From positions 1-31,847 of the forward strand of contig DFWT01000262.1 in assembly GCA_002381045.1 (NCBI GenBank): a stretch of 31,847 nucleotides of DNA. Direction: 5' to 3'. The DNA is from Rhodoferax sp. UBA4127. Lineage in GTDB: Bacteria > Pseudomonadota > Gammaproteobacteria > Burkholderiales > Burkholderiaceae_C. The notes under the pieces were generated by a model, which saw only the letters and a list, made by a program, of their open reading frames with translations, made no database searches and had not been told where the DNA came from. The translations under genes and the position numbers were made by a program. The stretch's first letter is position 1. Every line of letters starts with the position of its first letter. Shown in pieces: positions 7,742 through 16,916 of the stretch.

Positions 7742-9682
7742 ATGCGCCTACCTTCACCTTTTCTGCTTCTGGTTGCCTGCGCGTACCTACCGGTTTCGCA
7801 AGCCCAAACCGACGTCTCTGAGCAAGACTATTTCAACGACATGCCGGTGGTGCTGTCGGTGTCGCGATTATCACAACGACTCGACGAAACTCCCGGTGCG
7901 GTCACTGTGCTGGACCGTGATTTCATCCGGCAAACGGGGGCGCGCGACGTGGCTGACTTGCTGCGCTTCGTTCCGGGGTTTCAGGTCAGCAATTCGTTTG
8001 AGACGGTGGCACCCTTGGTGAGTTACCACGGGACGTACGACAGCTACTCGAACCGGTTGGAACTGCTGATCGACGGCCGTTCGGCTTATTCGCCTTATTT
8101 CATTGGCAGCATCGGCCCTGGCCTGCAGACGGTTGCTGTGCAGGACATCGAACGCATCGAGGTACTGCAAGGCTCCAACTCAGCGGCCTATGGCGCGCGG
8201 GCCATTTTGGGCGTCATCAACATTGTGACGCGCGACTTGGCTGACACACTGGGGTCGCAGGGGTCCATTTCTTTGGGCGACAACGGTATACGTGATGTAC
8301 AGGCAGGTTTGGGTTGGGGGGAGGCGGGTCAGGCCTTTCGCCTGACTGCAGACACCCGCGGGGACGATGGTTTGTCAGGTGCAAACGGCCAAAACAACGT
8401 GTCGCGTGTAAATTTCCGCTCGGATTACCGCCCCAACGGGAGGGACGAATTTCAGTTTCGAATGGGTGGCTTGAATATTGATTCAGGCAAGGGGACATTG
8501 GGACAAGTTGGCAACCCCTGGCATGATTTCTCCTTTGACTCCAACTATGTGCAGGTCGATTGGCGGCGCAACCTGGGGGTTGATGCTGATCTGGCAGTCA
8601 AACTGTCGCATGGCCAGGAGGCCTACAAGGATGAGTTTCCCTACGCATTGCGAAACCTCAGCCCGTTTTACAGTCCAAGTGCCATCTACACCGTGCGCGC
8701 CAATGGCCAAGCCAGTAGCGATGTCATTTCCGCGCAGTACACATGGCGCCAGAGTCCCAGCATTCGCGGGGTTTTAGGTGGTGAGTTTCGCAGCGAACGC
8801 ATTGAGTCAATGGGACTCTACAACACGGCTACTACTTTTAAAACAGACTTCGGTCGTCTGTTTGGCAACCTGGAATGGCGCGCTGACCCAAACTGGCTGG
8901 TCAATGCCGGTGCCATGGCCGAGAAGCACAGCATCAGTGGTGACACCCTGGCACCTCGCCTGATGATTAACTGGCATGCAACGCCTGCTCAAACCTGGCG
9001 TGTGGGGGTTTCCAAAGCCTTCCGGCCACCCAGCAACTATGAAAATTTTTCGAACGTTCATTACATTTGGAAGGATGCGAACCCGCTGTTGAATCTTGAT
9101 TTGACGTTTGTGAAAGGTCCAGGAAATTTGCTGCCTGAACAGGTGTTATCTCGTGAAATCGGATATGTGGGTAATTTTGCAGACCTACGGCTCAATCTGA
9201 ATGTCCGCGTATTCCGAGAAGAGATCACTGACTTCATCCGGCAGGTAAATGGGACAGGGGTGCGAACCTATTCCAATAACGAAAATTTTGCAATTAAGGG
9301 TGTGGAATATCAGTTGAAATGGCAGCCATGGCAGGGCGCGCAGTTGGTTTTTAACCAGACCTACACCGACATCACTTCGTCCTACAACGGAACCGCCACC
9401 GCCGTACCTCAACTGGGCAGCTCAATGGCTTACTTTCAAAAGCTACCTGGTAACTTGAATCTGAGCTTGATGCACACCGACAACCATCCCGCCAGTTTGG
9501 TGGCGGATGAGCCGCGTGCCATCCGTCGTACCGACTTGCGATTGTCCAAGGCATTGCAGTGGGGCAGTCATCGTGGCGAGATCTCGTTGGTGGTGCAAAA
9601 CCTCGGTTCACCCTACCCGGATTACAAGCGGGACCATTTGTTCGAAAAGCAAGCTTTTGTCACCCTTCGCTTGGAAAACTAA
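7742..9682 (+). CDS. TonB-dependent outer-membrane receptor
   Basis: A 646-residue outer-membrane gated barrel. Seen: a signal peptide (MRLPSPFLLLVACAYLPVSQA, cleavage likely before QTD), a possible TonB box near DMPVVLSVSR, a plug domain (about residues 40-155) with TPGAVTVLDRDFIRQTGARDVADLL, LLIDGRSAY, ERIEVLQGSNSAAYGARAILGVINIVT, and then a beta-barrel. The last residues are not the usual terminal aromatic (ends RLEN). The start at ATG 7742 is chosen because it gives a good signal peptide; it has no Shine-Dalgarno, and the frame is open back to a GTG at 7688. The substrate is not evident: no siderophore-type genes are nearby. It is followed after 9 nt by a solute-binding protein gene and then a sensor kinase, suggesting a joint sensing or uptake role. 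Confidence 0.92.
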   Translation: MRLPSPFLLLVACAYLPVSQAQTDVSEQDYFNDMPVVLSVSRLSQRLDETPGAVTVLDRDFIRQTGARDVADLLRFVPGFQVSNSFETVAPLVSYHGTYDSYSNRLELLIDGRSAYSPYFIGSIGPGLQTVAVQDIERIEVLQGSNSAAYGARAILGVINIVTRDLADTLGSQGSISLGDNGIRDVQAGLGWGEAGQAFRLTADTRGDDGLSGANGQNNVSRVNFRSDYRPNGRDEFQFRMGGLNIDSGKGTLGQVGNPWHDFSFDSNYVQVDWRRNLGVDADLAVKLSHGQEAYKDEFPYALRNLSPFYSPSAIYTVRANGQASSDVISAQYTWRQSPSIRGVLGGEFRSERIESMGLYNTATTFKTDFGRLFGNLEWRADPNWLVNAGAMAEKHSISGDTLAPRLMINWHATPAQTWRVGVSKAFRPPSNYENFSNVHYIWKDANPLLNLDLTFVKGPGNLLPEQVLSREIGYVGNFADLRLNLNVRVFREEITDFIRQVNGTGVRTYSNNENFAIKGVEYQLKWQPWQGAQLVFNQTYTDITSSYNGTATAVPQLGSSMAYFQKLPGNLNLSLMHTDNHPASLVADEPRAIRRTDLRLSKALQWGSHRGEISLVVQNLGSPYPDYKRDHLFEKQAFVTLRLEN

Positions 9683-9691
9683 GCACTGCTG

Positions 9692-10627
9692 ATGGCGATC
9701 AAGCTGCGCTCACTGCTACTTGCTTTCACGCTTGGCGTGCTGGCTGGGCTGAGCCATGCCGAGACACTGGTTGTGATGGTGAGCAGCGAAAGCGGCACGG
9801 CCTACACCACGGCGATTGATGTGCTGACGCAGGCCTTGGAGGCGGGTGGCACGCCGCGCGACGCGATTGCCCATTGGAGTGTGGCCGAATGGCGTGACAA
9901 GCGGCACCTTGCAATGCCTCGAATTTATGTGGCCTTGGGTACCCAAGCCGCCGCCGCGCTGGCCGAGTCACAGACTGGTGCACCGGTGCTGGCTGCCTTG
10001 TTGCCCCGATTGAGTTTTGAGCGCATCTTGCGGCAAAACGGGCGCAAGGCCTCCAAGCAACTGAGCGCCATCTTCCTGGACCAGCCCCTGTCGCGCCAAG
10101 TGGCGTTGATTCGAGCTGCTTTGCCTCAGGCCAAGCGGGTTGGCGTGTTGTGGGGGCCAGAATCCAAAGCCAAGGGTCCACTTCTGCGGTCTTTGGCTGA
10201 AATCAACGGATTGCAGTTGGTTGAGGCCGAGTTCAAGCCTGAAACGGGCGGGTTTCCGGACCTTAGGCCGGTCTTGGCCACCAGTGATGTTTTCCTGGCC
10301 ATGGCAGACCCCCAAGTGTTCAACAGCGGCACCATCCAGAACCTGTTGTTGGCCACGTTCCGGGCCAAGCTGCCCATGGTCGCTTTTTCGCCCGCGTATG
10401 TGCGCGCCGGTGCCTGGTTGTCATTGCATGTGATGCCTGAGCAGGTCGGTCTTCAGATTGCGCCCTGGGTGCACGAGGTGCTGCAGGGTCGTTCATTGCC
10501 AGATCAGCCGCTTGAATCGAATGACTTTGAAGTCAGTGTCAATGAGCATGTGGGACGTTCGCTCAATTTGAAAGCGGACACAGCCGGGTTGCGGCTGCAG
10601 CTGCGCCGCTTGGAGCAGCTGCCATGA
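9692..10627 (+). CDS. Orphan ABC-type periplasmic substrate-binding protein
   Basis: A 311-residue protein with a clear signal peptide (cleavage about SHA/ET, residues 23-24). The body resembles the uncharacterised ABC-type substrate-binding family that includes TrpX-like proteins (COG2984/PF04392 style): SAIFLDQPLSRQVALIRAAL, KRVGVLWGP, and a PMVAFSPAYVRAGA segment in the second lobe. No permease or ATPase gene is adjacent. It sits 9 nt behind the receptor gene, and its stop overlaps the start of the histidine kinase gene (ATGA), so expression of the two is coupled. The simplest inference is a periplasmic ligand-binding partner for the kinase or receptor rather than a transport component. 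The family call is by recognition of motifs. Confidence 0.82.
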   Translation: MAIKLRSLLLAFTLGVLAGLSHAETLVVMVSSESGTAYTTAIDVLTQALEAGGTPRDAIAHWSVAEWRDKRHLAMPRIYVALGTQAAAALAESQTGAPVLAALLPRLSFERILRQNGRKASKQLSAIFLDQPLSRQVALIRAALPQAKRVGVLWGPESKAKGPLLRSLAEINGLQLVEAEFKPETGGFPDLRPVLATSDVFLAMADPQVFNSGTIQNLLLATFRAKLPMVAFSPAYVRAGAWLSLHVMPEQVGLQIAPWVHEVLQGRSLPDQPLESNDFEVSVNEHVGRSLNLKADTAGLRLQLRRLEQLP

Positions 10628-12576
10628 GGCAGTTGGATATCCGTGCCAGCATGTTGTTGGCGGCGCTGCTTCCGGTGGCGGTGATCAGTTGCTTGCTGGT
10701 GGTGGTTTTTTCCTTGGCGCGTTCTGACGATATGGAGACCTCCTACCAGCAACGCGTGCGGCTGGTGGCTCGCCAACTGGCTTCAGCCAGCGAGTATGGT
10801 TTGTTTTCTGGCAATAGTGCGCAGTTGCAGGCGGTGGTATCGGCGGCCGTGCGTGAGTCGGATGTACGAGCCGTGGTGGTGATGAACCCGCTGCAGCAGG
10901 TCATCGCCAGTGCGGGTGACCTCAAGGGCTTGGTGGCCTTGCCGTATGGTGCTCGGGAGGATCAAAGTTTTGATGCCACCCGCCGCGTGGACACCCTTGG
11001 CCAGCCGGTGTTTGCCGGTGGCATTGAACTCGATGACTTGTTTCAGGATTTGAGCCCTAGCATGAATGCATCAACGCGCCAGTTGGGTCAAATTCGCGTC
11101 GCGTTTTCCCGCCAGTCGGTGGACACTCGCCGCCGCGAGATGCTGTGGCTAGGCGCGTTTGTGGGAGTCTTGGGACTGCTGTTTGGCGTGGCTTTGGCAG
11201 CCCAGCTAAGCCGCGGAGCCATCCGCCCTCTTGTGCGCTTGACCAAACTGATTGACCGCATTGGTCAGGGTGATTTTGCGGCTGCCTCCGAACTGCAATT
11301 GAACACCGCACCCTCAGACCCGATGCGGCGCATGCAAGACAACATTCGTTTGATGTCCATGCGCCTGGCCACCGTGCGGCAAGACCTGGAGCAACAGGTT
11401 GAACAAGCGACCCAGGCCTTGCGCCAAAAAAAGGAAGAAGCCGAGCAAGCCAACCTGGCAAAGTCGCGGTTTTTGGCGGCGGCCAGCCATGACCTTCGCC
11501 AGCCGACCCATGCATTGGGTATGTTTGTGAGTCGCTTGGCGCAGCTCCAGCACAGCGCCGAAACCCAAGGCTTGGTGAGCAATCTGGAGGCCTCGGTGCG
11601 GGCCATGCAAAACCTGCTGGATGGTTTGCTCGACATCTCGCGGCTGGAGGCACAGGCGGTTCAAGTCGCCATCAAGCCCTTTGCCGTTGCGCCGTTGATA
11701 CAGCAGCTTCAGCAGGACCTGGCGCCGGTGGCGCGAGCCAAAGGCCTGCACTTCCGTATACACGGTTGTCCGCATTGGGTCATGAGTGATGCGGTGTTGC
11801 TGTACCGGATTTTGCTCAATCTGGCGAGCAATTCACTGCGCTACACCGCAAAGGGTGGCGTGTTGGTGGCCTGTCGTTCCCGCGAAAACGGAACCAAATT
11901 GCAGATTCAGGTGTGGGACACCGGCATTGGCATTTCGCCTGAGCATCAGCAAGAAGTTTTCAAGGAGTTTTATCAGGTGGGCAACGTGGCCCGCGACCGC
12001 GACAAAGGCATGGGCTTGGGCTTGAGCATCGTGCAGCGTACCGCGGAGCTGTTGGGGCATCCGGTGGTCTTGACCTCCCGGCTGGGCTTTGGCACCCGAG
12101 TGAGCCTGACGCTGCCGACCGTGCCCGGACTGTCGGGTGCGCCGCCGGTGGCGATGCCCGAGCTGCAAATCGGCGATGACCTCACTGGCGCGCACGTGCT
12201 GGTGATTGAAGACGATGCCCTGGTACGTACAGCGCTGGTGGGGTTGCTTGACGGCTGGGGCATGGAGGTGCATGAAGCCTCTGGTGTGATGGGTGCGTTG
12301 GCGTTGGTGAGTGGCGGCTTGAGGCCGGACCTGGTGCTCAGCGACTACCGGTTGCAGCAGGGCGATGACGGTATAGGCGCCATTATTGAGCTGCGCTCCG
12401 CCCTGAACCACAAGGTACCTGCTTGCCTGATGAGTGGTGACACAGATGCCAGTTTGATGATGAAGGCGCAAGCCAGTGGCTTGACGCTATTGCACAAGCC
12501 GGTGCGCCCGGCCAAGCTGCGCAGTTTCCTGCGCCGATTGTTGGCTGATCAGCCCCTGGCCGAGGACTTGCGGTAG
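10624..12576 (+). CDS. Membrane hybrid sensor histidine kinase with C-terminal receiver
   Basis: A 650-residue kinase. Order: TM1 (about 9-32); a periplasmic domain (33-172) with ASEYGLFSGNSAQLQ, which resembles the BarA-type sensor domain; TM2 (about 174-196); HAMP (about 197-250); coiled coil; HisKA with SHDLRQPTHALG (phospho-His about 289, the HDLRQP variant); HATPase with NLASNSLRYT (N box), DTGIGIS (G1) and KGMGLGLSIV (G2); then a receiver domain (about 520-640) with IEDDALVR, phospho-acceptor D574 in LSDYRL and a KP pair near the end. ATG 10624 overlaps the stop of the binding-protein gene and has GGAG 8 nt upstream. The ligand is unknown. The presumed output partner is the NarL-type regulator encoded convergently, whose end overlaps this gene by 28 bp. 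Confidence 0.93.
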   Translation: MRQLDIRASMLLAALLPVAVISCLLVVVFSLARSDDMETSYQQRVRLVARQLASASEYGLFSGNSAQLQAVVSAAVRESDVRAVVVMNPLQQVIASAGDLKGLVALPYGAREDQSFDATRRVDTLGQPVFAGGIELDDLFQDLSPSMNASTRQLGQIRVAFSRQSVDTRRREMLWLGAFVGVLGLLFGVALAAQLSRGAIRPLVRLTKLIDRIGQGDFAAASELQLNTAPSDPMRRMQDNIRLMSMRLATVRQDLEQQVEQATQALRQKKEEAEQANLAKSRFLAAASHDLRQPTHALGMFVSRLAQLQHSAETQGLVSNLEASVRAMQNLLDGLLDISRLEAQAVQVAIKPFAVAPLIQQLQQDLAPVARAKGLHFRIHGCPHWVMSDAVLLYRILLNLASNSLRYTAKGGVLVACRSRENGTKLQIQVWDTGIGISPEHQQEVFKEFYQVGNVARDRDKGMGLGLSIVQRTAELLGHPVVLTSRLGFGTRVSLTLPTVPGLSGAPPVAMPELQIGDDLTGAHVLVIEDDALVRTALVGLLDGWGMEVHEASGVMGALALVSGGLRPDLVLSDYRLQQGDDGIGAIIELRSALNHKVPACLMSGDTDASLMMKAQASGLTLLHKPVRPAKLRSFLRRLLADQPLAEDLR

Positions 12577-13229
12577 CCCCAGCGGGCCGCCTCAGTGGCT
12601 GCCTGGGTGCGGGTTTTGGCATTGAATGACCGCATGATGGTGGCCACATGGGACTTGATGGTTTCATCACCTACGTGCAACAGCTCGGCAATCTCATGGT
12701 TGGTATGCCCATCCAGCAACAGGCGCAGCACTTCCTGCAAGCGAGGGCTGAATATCGGAGGTTGTTGATTTGGGGGCAGTTTGCCGGCACCAAAGTCTTG
12801 AAATGTTGCAAAGTCGCTGGGGCGATAGATTTCACCGTTCAGAATACGCCGCAACGCGCCCAGCAACTGCTCACTCAGGCCCGACTTGGTGACAAAACCG
12901 GCTGCTCCCTGCGACAAGGCCTGTTGCATCACACTGGGGTTGGCCGACCCCGACAACAGCACCACTGGCAATTCTGGGTGAGTGCGACCAAACACCGCCA
13001 GAGCCTGCAGACCATTCATGTCTGGTAGGTGGTAATCCAGCAAAATCAGGTCCAGGTCGGGGTGAATCTGGGCCTGGGCAAAAGCCTGCTGGCAGTCAGC
13101 GGCTTGAATGACTTCGGTAGGCTCATCCGGGTCCAGCCCGCGCAGCACCTGGCACAAACCTTCGCGTACCAGCGCGTGGTCGTCAACAACAAGTATTTTC
13201 AAGAGCGGCCTTTTGGGGTCTTCATACAA
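12549..13229 (-). CDS. NarL/FixJ-type (LuxR HTH) response regulator
   Basis: A two-domain regulator of 226 residues from the TTG used here. Receiver: DDH acidic pocket at 16-18, phospho-Asp D65 in LLDYHLPDMNG, LLSGSA (Thr/Ser switch) and FVTKSG (Lys). The C-terminal LuxR-type helix-turn-helix shows SPRLQEVLRLLLDGHTNHEIAELLHVGDETIKSHV (about 160-195). No ATG is available at the start: a stop lies at 13248-13250, leaving CTG 13238, TTG 13229 or TTG about 13202. Low expression or an unusual start is therefore likely. It is probably phosphorylated by the hybrid kinase next door and may act on the receptor operon; this is inferred from position. The 3' end overlaps the kinase gene tail-to-tail, so antisense effects are possible. 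Confidence 0.9.
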   Translation of the reverse strand: MYEDPKRPLLKILVVDDHALVREGLCQVLRGLDPDEPTEVIQAADCQQAFAQAQIHPDLDLILLDYHLPDMNGLQALAVFGRTHPELPVVLLSGSANPSVMQQALSQGAAGFVTKSGLSEQLLGALRRILNGEIYRPSDFATFQDFGAGKLPPNQQPPIFSPRLQEVLRLLLDGHTNHEIAELLHVGDETIKSHVATIMRSFNAKTRTQAATEAARWGYRKSSARG

Positions 13230-13292
13230 TCCGGTCAGGGTCGGCGGTCAAAGCTTGATTCTTGACACTCACAATCATATTAGCCGAAGTCC

Positions 13293-16200
13293 ATGTTCGT
13301 TCACCTGCGCCTGCACACAGAATTTTCCGTTGTTGATGGAACCACTCGGATAGACGAGGTGGTACAGGCCGCGGCCAGCAACGGCCAAGCCGCACTGGCA
13401 ATTTCTGACCTAAGCAACCTGTTTGGTGCGGTCAAGTTTTACAAAGAGGCTCGCAAGCGGGGAGTCAAACCCATCATCGGTGCGGAGATCTGGTTGGACG
13501 GCCTGGGCAAGGAGGTATCCCAGGTGTCGCGGGTGGTGGTGTTGGTGCAAAACCAGCAGGGCTATTTGAATCTTTCTGAACTGCTGGCGCGTGCTTGGAC
13601 GCAAGGTGGCAATAAGGCTCACGCAGCGGTGAGTTGGGCCTGGCTCGCAGAACTCAATGCAGGCTTGATTTGCCTGTCCGGAGCACAGGCTGGGCCAGTT
13701 GGTCAAGCCTTGTTGCAAGCCGATGATGCCCGCGCTATGGACGCGGCACTGCAATTGGCAGGTGTTTTCCCTCATCGTTTTTACCTGGAATTGCAGCGTG
13801 CGGGTCGCGCCGAAGACGAAGCCCATGTGACTGCCGCGATTCAATTGGCTCAGCGTCTGCAACTGCCGGTGGTGGCCACCCATCCGGTGCAGTTTTTGGC
13901 TGCGGAAGACTTTGAAGCGCATGAGGCCCGCGTTTGTATATCGGAAGGTGAAAAGCTGGCCAACCCGCGCCGCATTCGTCGCTTTACCCGTGACCAGTAT
14001 TTCAAGAGCAGTGCGGAAATGGCCGCGCTGTTTGCCGATGTGCCGTCGGCCTTGGCCAACACGGTAGAAATTGCCAAACGCTGCAGCTTGAGCCTGGTGC
14101 TGGGCAAGCCGCAGTTGCCTGATTTTCCGATTCCACCGGTAGACGGTGTGGTGATGCAGGCCGACGAGTATTTCCGTTATGCATCACACGAAGGCTTGAA
14201 GGAGCGCATGCTGCATCTGTACCCCGATGCAACTCGGCGTGCGCAGGAAATGCCGCGCTACCTGGAACGGCTTGAGTTTGAGCTCAATACCATTTTGAAG
14301 ATGGGTTTTCCAGGCTACTTTTTGATCGTGGGCGATTTCATCAACTGGGCCAAAAACAATGGCTGCCCGGTGGGACCAGGGCGCGGTTCAGGTGCCGGCT
14401 CCTTGGTGGCCTATGCCTTGAAAATCACCGATCTTGACCCGCTGCAATACAACTTGCTTTTCGAGCGTTTCCTAAACCCCGAGCGGGTGTCTATGCCCGA
14501 CTTTGACATTGACTTTTGCCAAACCAACCGCGACCGTGTCATTGACTACGTCAAATCCAAATATGGCAAAGACGCGGTCAGCCAGATCGTCACCTTTGGC
14601 ACCATGGCCGCACGCGCTGTGGTGCGCGACGTGGGCCGGGCGCTGGACATGAGCTACACCTTTTGTGACGGCATCAGCAAATTGATTCCGAACAAACCGG
14701 GTGTGGCGGTGACCTTGCAGCGCCCGCCAGCGGACAAAAAGAAAGACGACAAACTGGTGTACGCCACCGAGGCTGAACCTGTTTTGGCCGAGCGCGAGGC
14801 CAAAGAAGAAGACGTCCGGACACTGCTGGAACTGGCCCGCAAGCTGGAAGGCATGACCCGCAATGTGGGCATGCACGCGGGTGGTGTGCTGATTGCGCCT
14901 GGAAAGTTAACCGACTTTTGCCCGCTGTATCAGCAATCTGGCAGCGACTCCGCGGTCAGCCAGTACGACAAGAACGATGTGGAGTCTGTCGGGCTGGTCA
15001 AGTTCGACTTTTTGGGTCTGGCCACATTGACCATTCTGGAGATCGCCCGTGAGCTCATCAAGAAGCGCCATCCGGGCCAGGAAAACTTTGCATTTGAGAA
15101 GTTGCCATTGGATGACAACGCGGTCTACAAGCTGTTTCAGGACGGAAAGACCGAGGCCGTGTTTCAGTTTGAATCCCGTGGCATGCAGGGCATGCTGCGC
15201 GATGCCAAACCGACTCGCCTGGAAGACCTGATTGCGCTGAACGCGCTGTACCGCCCCGGTCCGATGGACCTGATACCGAGCTTTGTGGCGCGCAAGCATG
15301 GCCGTGAGGCGGTCGAGTATCCGCACCCGATGGTGGCCGAGATGTTGTCCGAAACCTACGGCATCATGGTTTACCAGGAACAGGTGATGCAGACCGCGCA
15401 GATTCTGGGTGGCTACTCGCTCGGTGGCGCTGACATGTTGCGTCGTGCCATGGGCAAAAAAGACGCCGACGAGATGGCACGGCATCGCCAGATCTTCCGC
15501 GACGGCGCGGCCAAAAACAACATTCAGCAGGACAAGGCCGACGAGATTTTTGACTTGATGGAGAAGTTTGCGGGGTACGGCTTTAACAAGTCGCACGCGG
15601 CCGCGTACTCGCTGCTGGCGTACCACACGGCCTGGCTCAAGGTGCATTACACCGCCGAGTTTTTCTGCGCCAACATGACAGTTGAAATGGACGACACCGA
15701 CAAGCTCAAAGTCTTGTTGGAAGACGCTCAAAAAATGGGGCTGCGTTTTGAAGCACCAGACGTGAACCGCGGCAGTTACCGCTTTGAGCCGATCTCTGAC
15801 ACGGTCATTCGTTATGGCTTGGGCGCCGTCAAAGGCAGTGGTGAACAGGCGATTGAGGCCATTGTGGCAGCGCGCCAGGGCAGGGGTGTGGGCATGAATG
15901 CCGACACCGTCGGACCGTTCACTAGCCTGTTTGATTTTTGTGCCCGGGTGGACCGCAGCCGCATCAACAAGCGCACCGTGGAGGCGCTGATCAAGGCCGG
16001 TGGCTTTGACAGTTTGAACTTGAACCGGGCCAGCCTGCTGGCCAGTGTCGACCTGGCCTTTGACTTTGGCGCTGCGGCGTTGGCCAACGCCAACCAGTGC
16101 AGCCTGTTTGACTTGGGCGGAGAAGACGACCACGGCTCCAGCACGCAAGAACCGCAGCTGGTGCTGGCCACGCCCTGGGGCGTCAAAGAGCGCCTGACCT

Positions 16201-16856
16201 ATGAAAAAACCGCGCTCGGGTTTTTCTTGTCAGGGCATTTGTTTGATGAGGTCTCTAACGAGGTTCGGCGTTTTGCCAAGCGCCCGATTGCGGAGCTGAT
16301 CGACACCCGTGAACCCCAGTTGGTGGCCGGCATCATCACCGACTTTCGCGTCATCAACGGGCAGCGTGGCAAACTGGCATTGTTCAAGCTGGACGACGGT
16401 TCAGGGGTGATTGAAGCCCGTGCCGATGAGGCGCTGATTACCGCCCACAAAGACCTGCTGAAAGACGACGAACTCATCATTGCCATGGGCAAGCAGCAGC
16501 CAGACCGATTTTCGGGCGGCATGCAGCTCACCATCACTCAGCTTTGGAACCTGGAGCAAGCCCGCTGCCGCTTTGGCAAATACCTACGCGTGACAACCCG
16601 CACCGATTCGCAGGGACCGCCGCTGGATGTGGCCCGCCTGGTCAAGGCCCATCCGGCCAAAAAAGAAGTGACGGAACAAGGCGACCTGTGGCGTGGTTTA
16701 AGCGTGCGTTTGCTGTTGGACTGTGGGGTGGACAGCGGCCGGGCCACGGCAGAGTTGCAGTTGGACGAGCGTGCCAAGTTTTACCCCAGCAACGCAGCAC
16801 TGGCCAGTTGGTGGGCGCAAGCCGCGCCCGGTACCGCCGAGATTGTTTATGAATAA
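13293..16856 (+). CDS. dnaE: DNA polymerase III subunit alpha
   Basis: The catalytic subunit of the replicative polymerase, full length at 1187 residues (E. coli about 1160). The N-terminal PHP domain begins at once (FVHLRLHTEFSVVDG). The palm carries the catalytic aspartates in PDFDIDF (D403, D405) and KFDFLGL (D572), together with the GPGRGSGAGSLVAY loop. Later come the helix-hairpin-helix region, an OB-fold (LVAGIITDFRVINGQRGKLALFKLDD) and the tail that contacts tau. ATG 13293 gives the canonical N-terminus, although the ribosome site is weak. It is divergent from the response regulator (63 nt between) and convergent with tolA. Confidence 0.98.
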   Translation: MFVHLRLHTEFSVVDGTTRIDEVVQAAASNGQAALAISDLSNLFGAVKFYKEARKRGVKPIIGAEIWLDGLGKEVSQVSRVVVLVQNQQGYLNLSELLARAWTQGGNKAHAAVSWAWLAELNAGLICLSGAQAGPVGQALLQADDARAMDAALQLAGVFPHRFYLELQRAGRAEDEAHVTAAIQLAQRLQLPVVATHPVQFLAAEDFEAHEARVCISEGEKLANPRRIRRFTRDQYFKSSAEMAALFADVPSALANTVEIAKRCSLSLVLGKPQLPDFPIPPVDGVVMQADEYFRYASHEGLKERMLHLYPDATRRAQEMPRYLERLEFELNTILKMGFPGYFLIVGDFINWAKNNGCPVGPGRGSGAGSLVAYALKITDLDPLQYNLLFERFLNPERVSMPDFDIDFCQTNRDRVIDYVKSKYGKDAVSQIVTFGTMAARAVVRDVGRALDMSYTFCDGISKLIPNKPGVAVTLQRPPADKKKDDKLVYATEAEPVLAEREAKEEDVRTLLELARKLEGMTRNVGMHAGGVLIAPGKLTDFCPLYQQSGSDSAVSQYDKNDVESVGLVKFDFLGLATLTILEIARELIKKRHPGQENFAFEKLPLDDNAVYKLFQDGKTEAVFQFESRGMQGMLRDAKPTRLEDLIALNALYRPGPMDLIPSFVARKHGREAVEYPHPMVAEMLSETYGIMVYQEQVMQTAQILGGYSLGGADMLRRAMGKKDADEMARHRQIFRDGAAKNNIQQDKADEIFDLMEKFAGYGFNKSHAAAYSLLAYHTAWLKVHYTAEFFCANMTVEMDDTDKLKVLLEDAQKMGLRFEAPDVNRGSYRFEPISDTVIRYGLGAVKGSGEQAIEAIVAARQGRGVGMNADTVGPFTSLFDFCARVDRSRINKRTVEALIKAGGFDSLNLNRASLLASVDLAFDFGAAALANANQCSLFDLGGEDDHGSSTQEPQLVLATPWGVKERLTYEKTALGFFLSGHLFDEVSNEVRRFAKRPIAELIDTREPQLVAGIITDFRVINGQRGKLALFKLDDGSGVIEARADEALITAHKDLLKDDELIIAMGKQQPDRFSGGMQLTITQLWNLEQARCRFGKYLRVTTRTDSQGPPLDVARLVKAHPAKKEVTEQGDLWRGLSVRLLLDCGVDSGRATAELQLDERAKFYPSNAALASWWAQAAPGTAEIVYE

Positions 16857-16857
16857 T

Positions 16858-16907
16858 GGGCCGATGGCCCTTATGTATAAAGCGTCATAAGCTACATAAA
16901 ATGTAGC
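16858..16907. terminator. Two hairpins between convergent dnaE and tolA
   Basis: GGGCC-GAT-GGCCC (16858-16870) starts 2 nt after the dnaE stop, and GCTACAT-AAA-ATGTAGC (16891-16907) is a perfect 7-bp inverted repeat near the tolA end. The gap between the convergent genes is 60 nt, so these probably end transcription from both sides. Neither has a strong T tract, so the call is moderate. Confidence 0.5.
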
Positions 16908-16916
16908 GTTTGGCGT

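Noticed and set aside
14907..16148. Long minus-strand open frame opposite dnaE (413 codons)
   Set aside because: Shadow of dnaE in high-GC DNA; no recognisable motifs, and dnaE catalytic residues lie in the plus frame.
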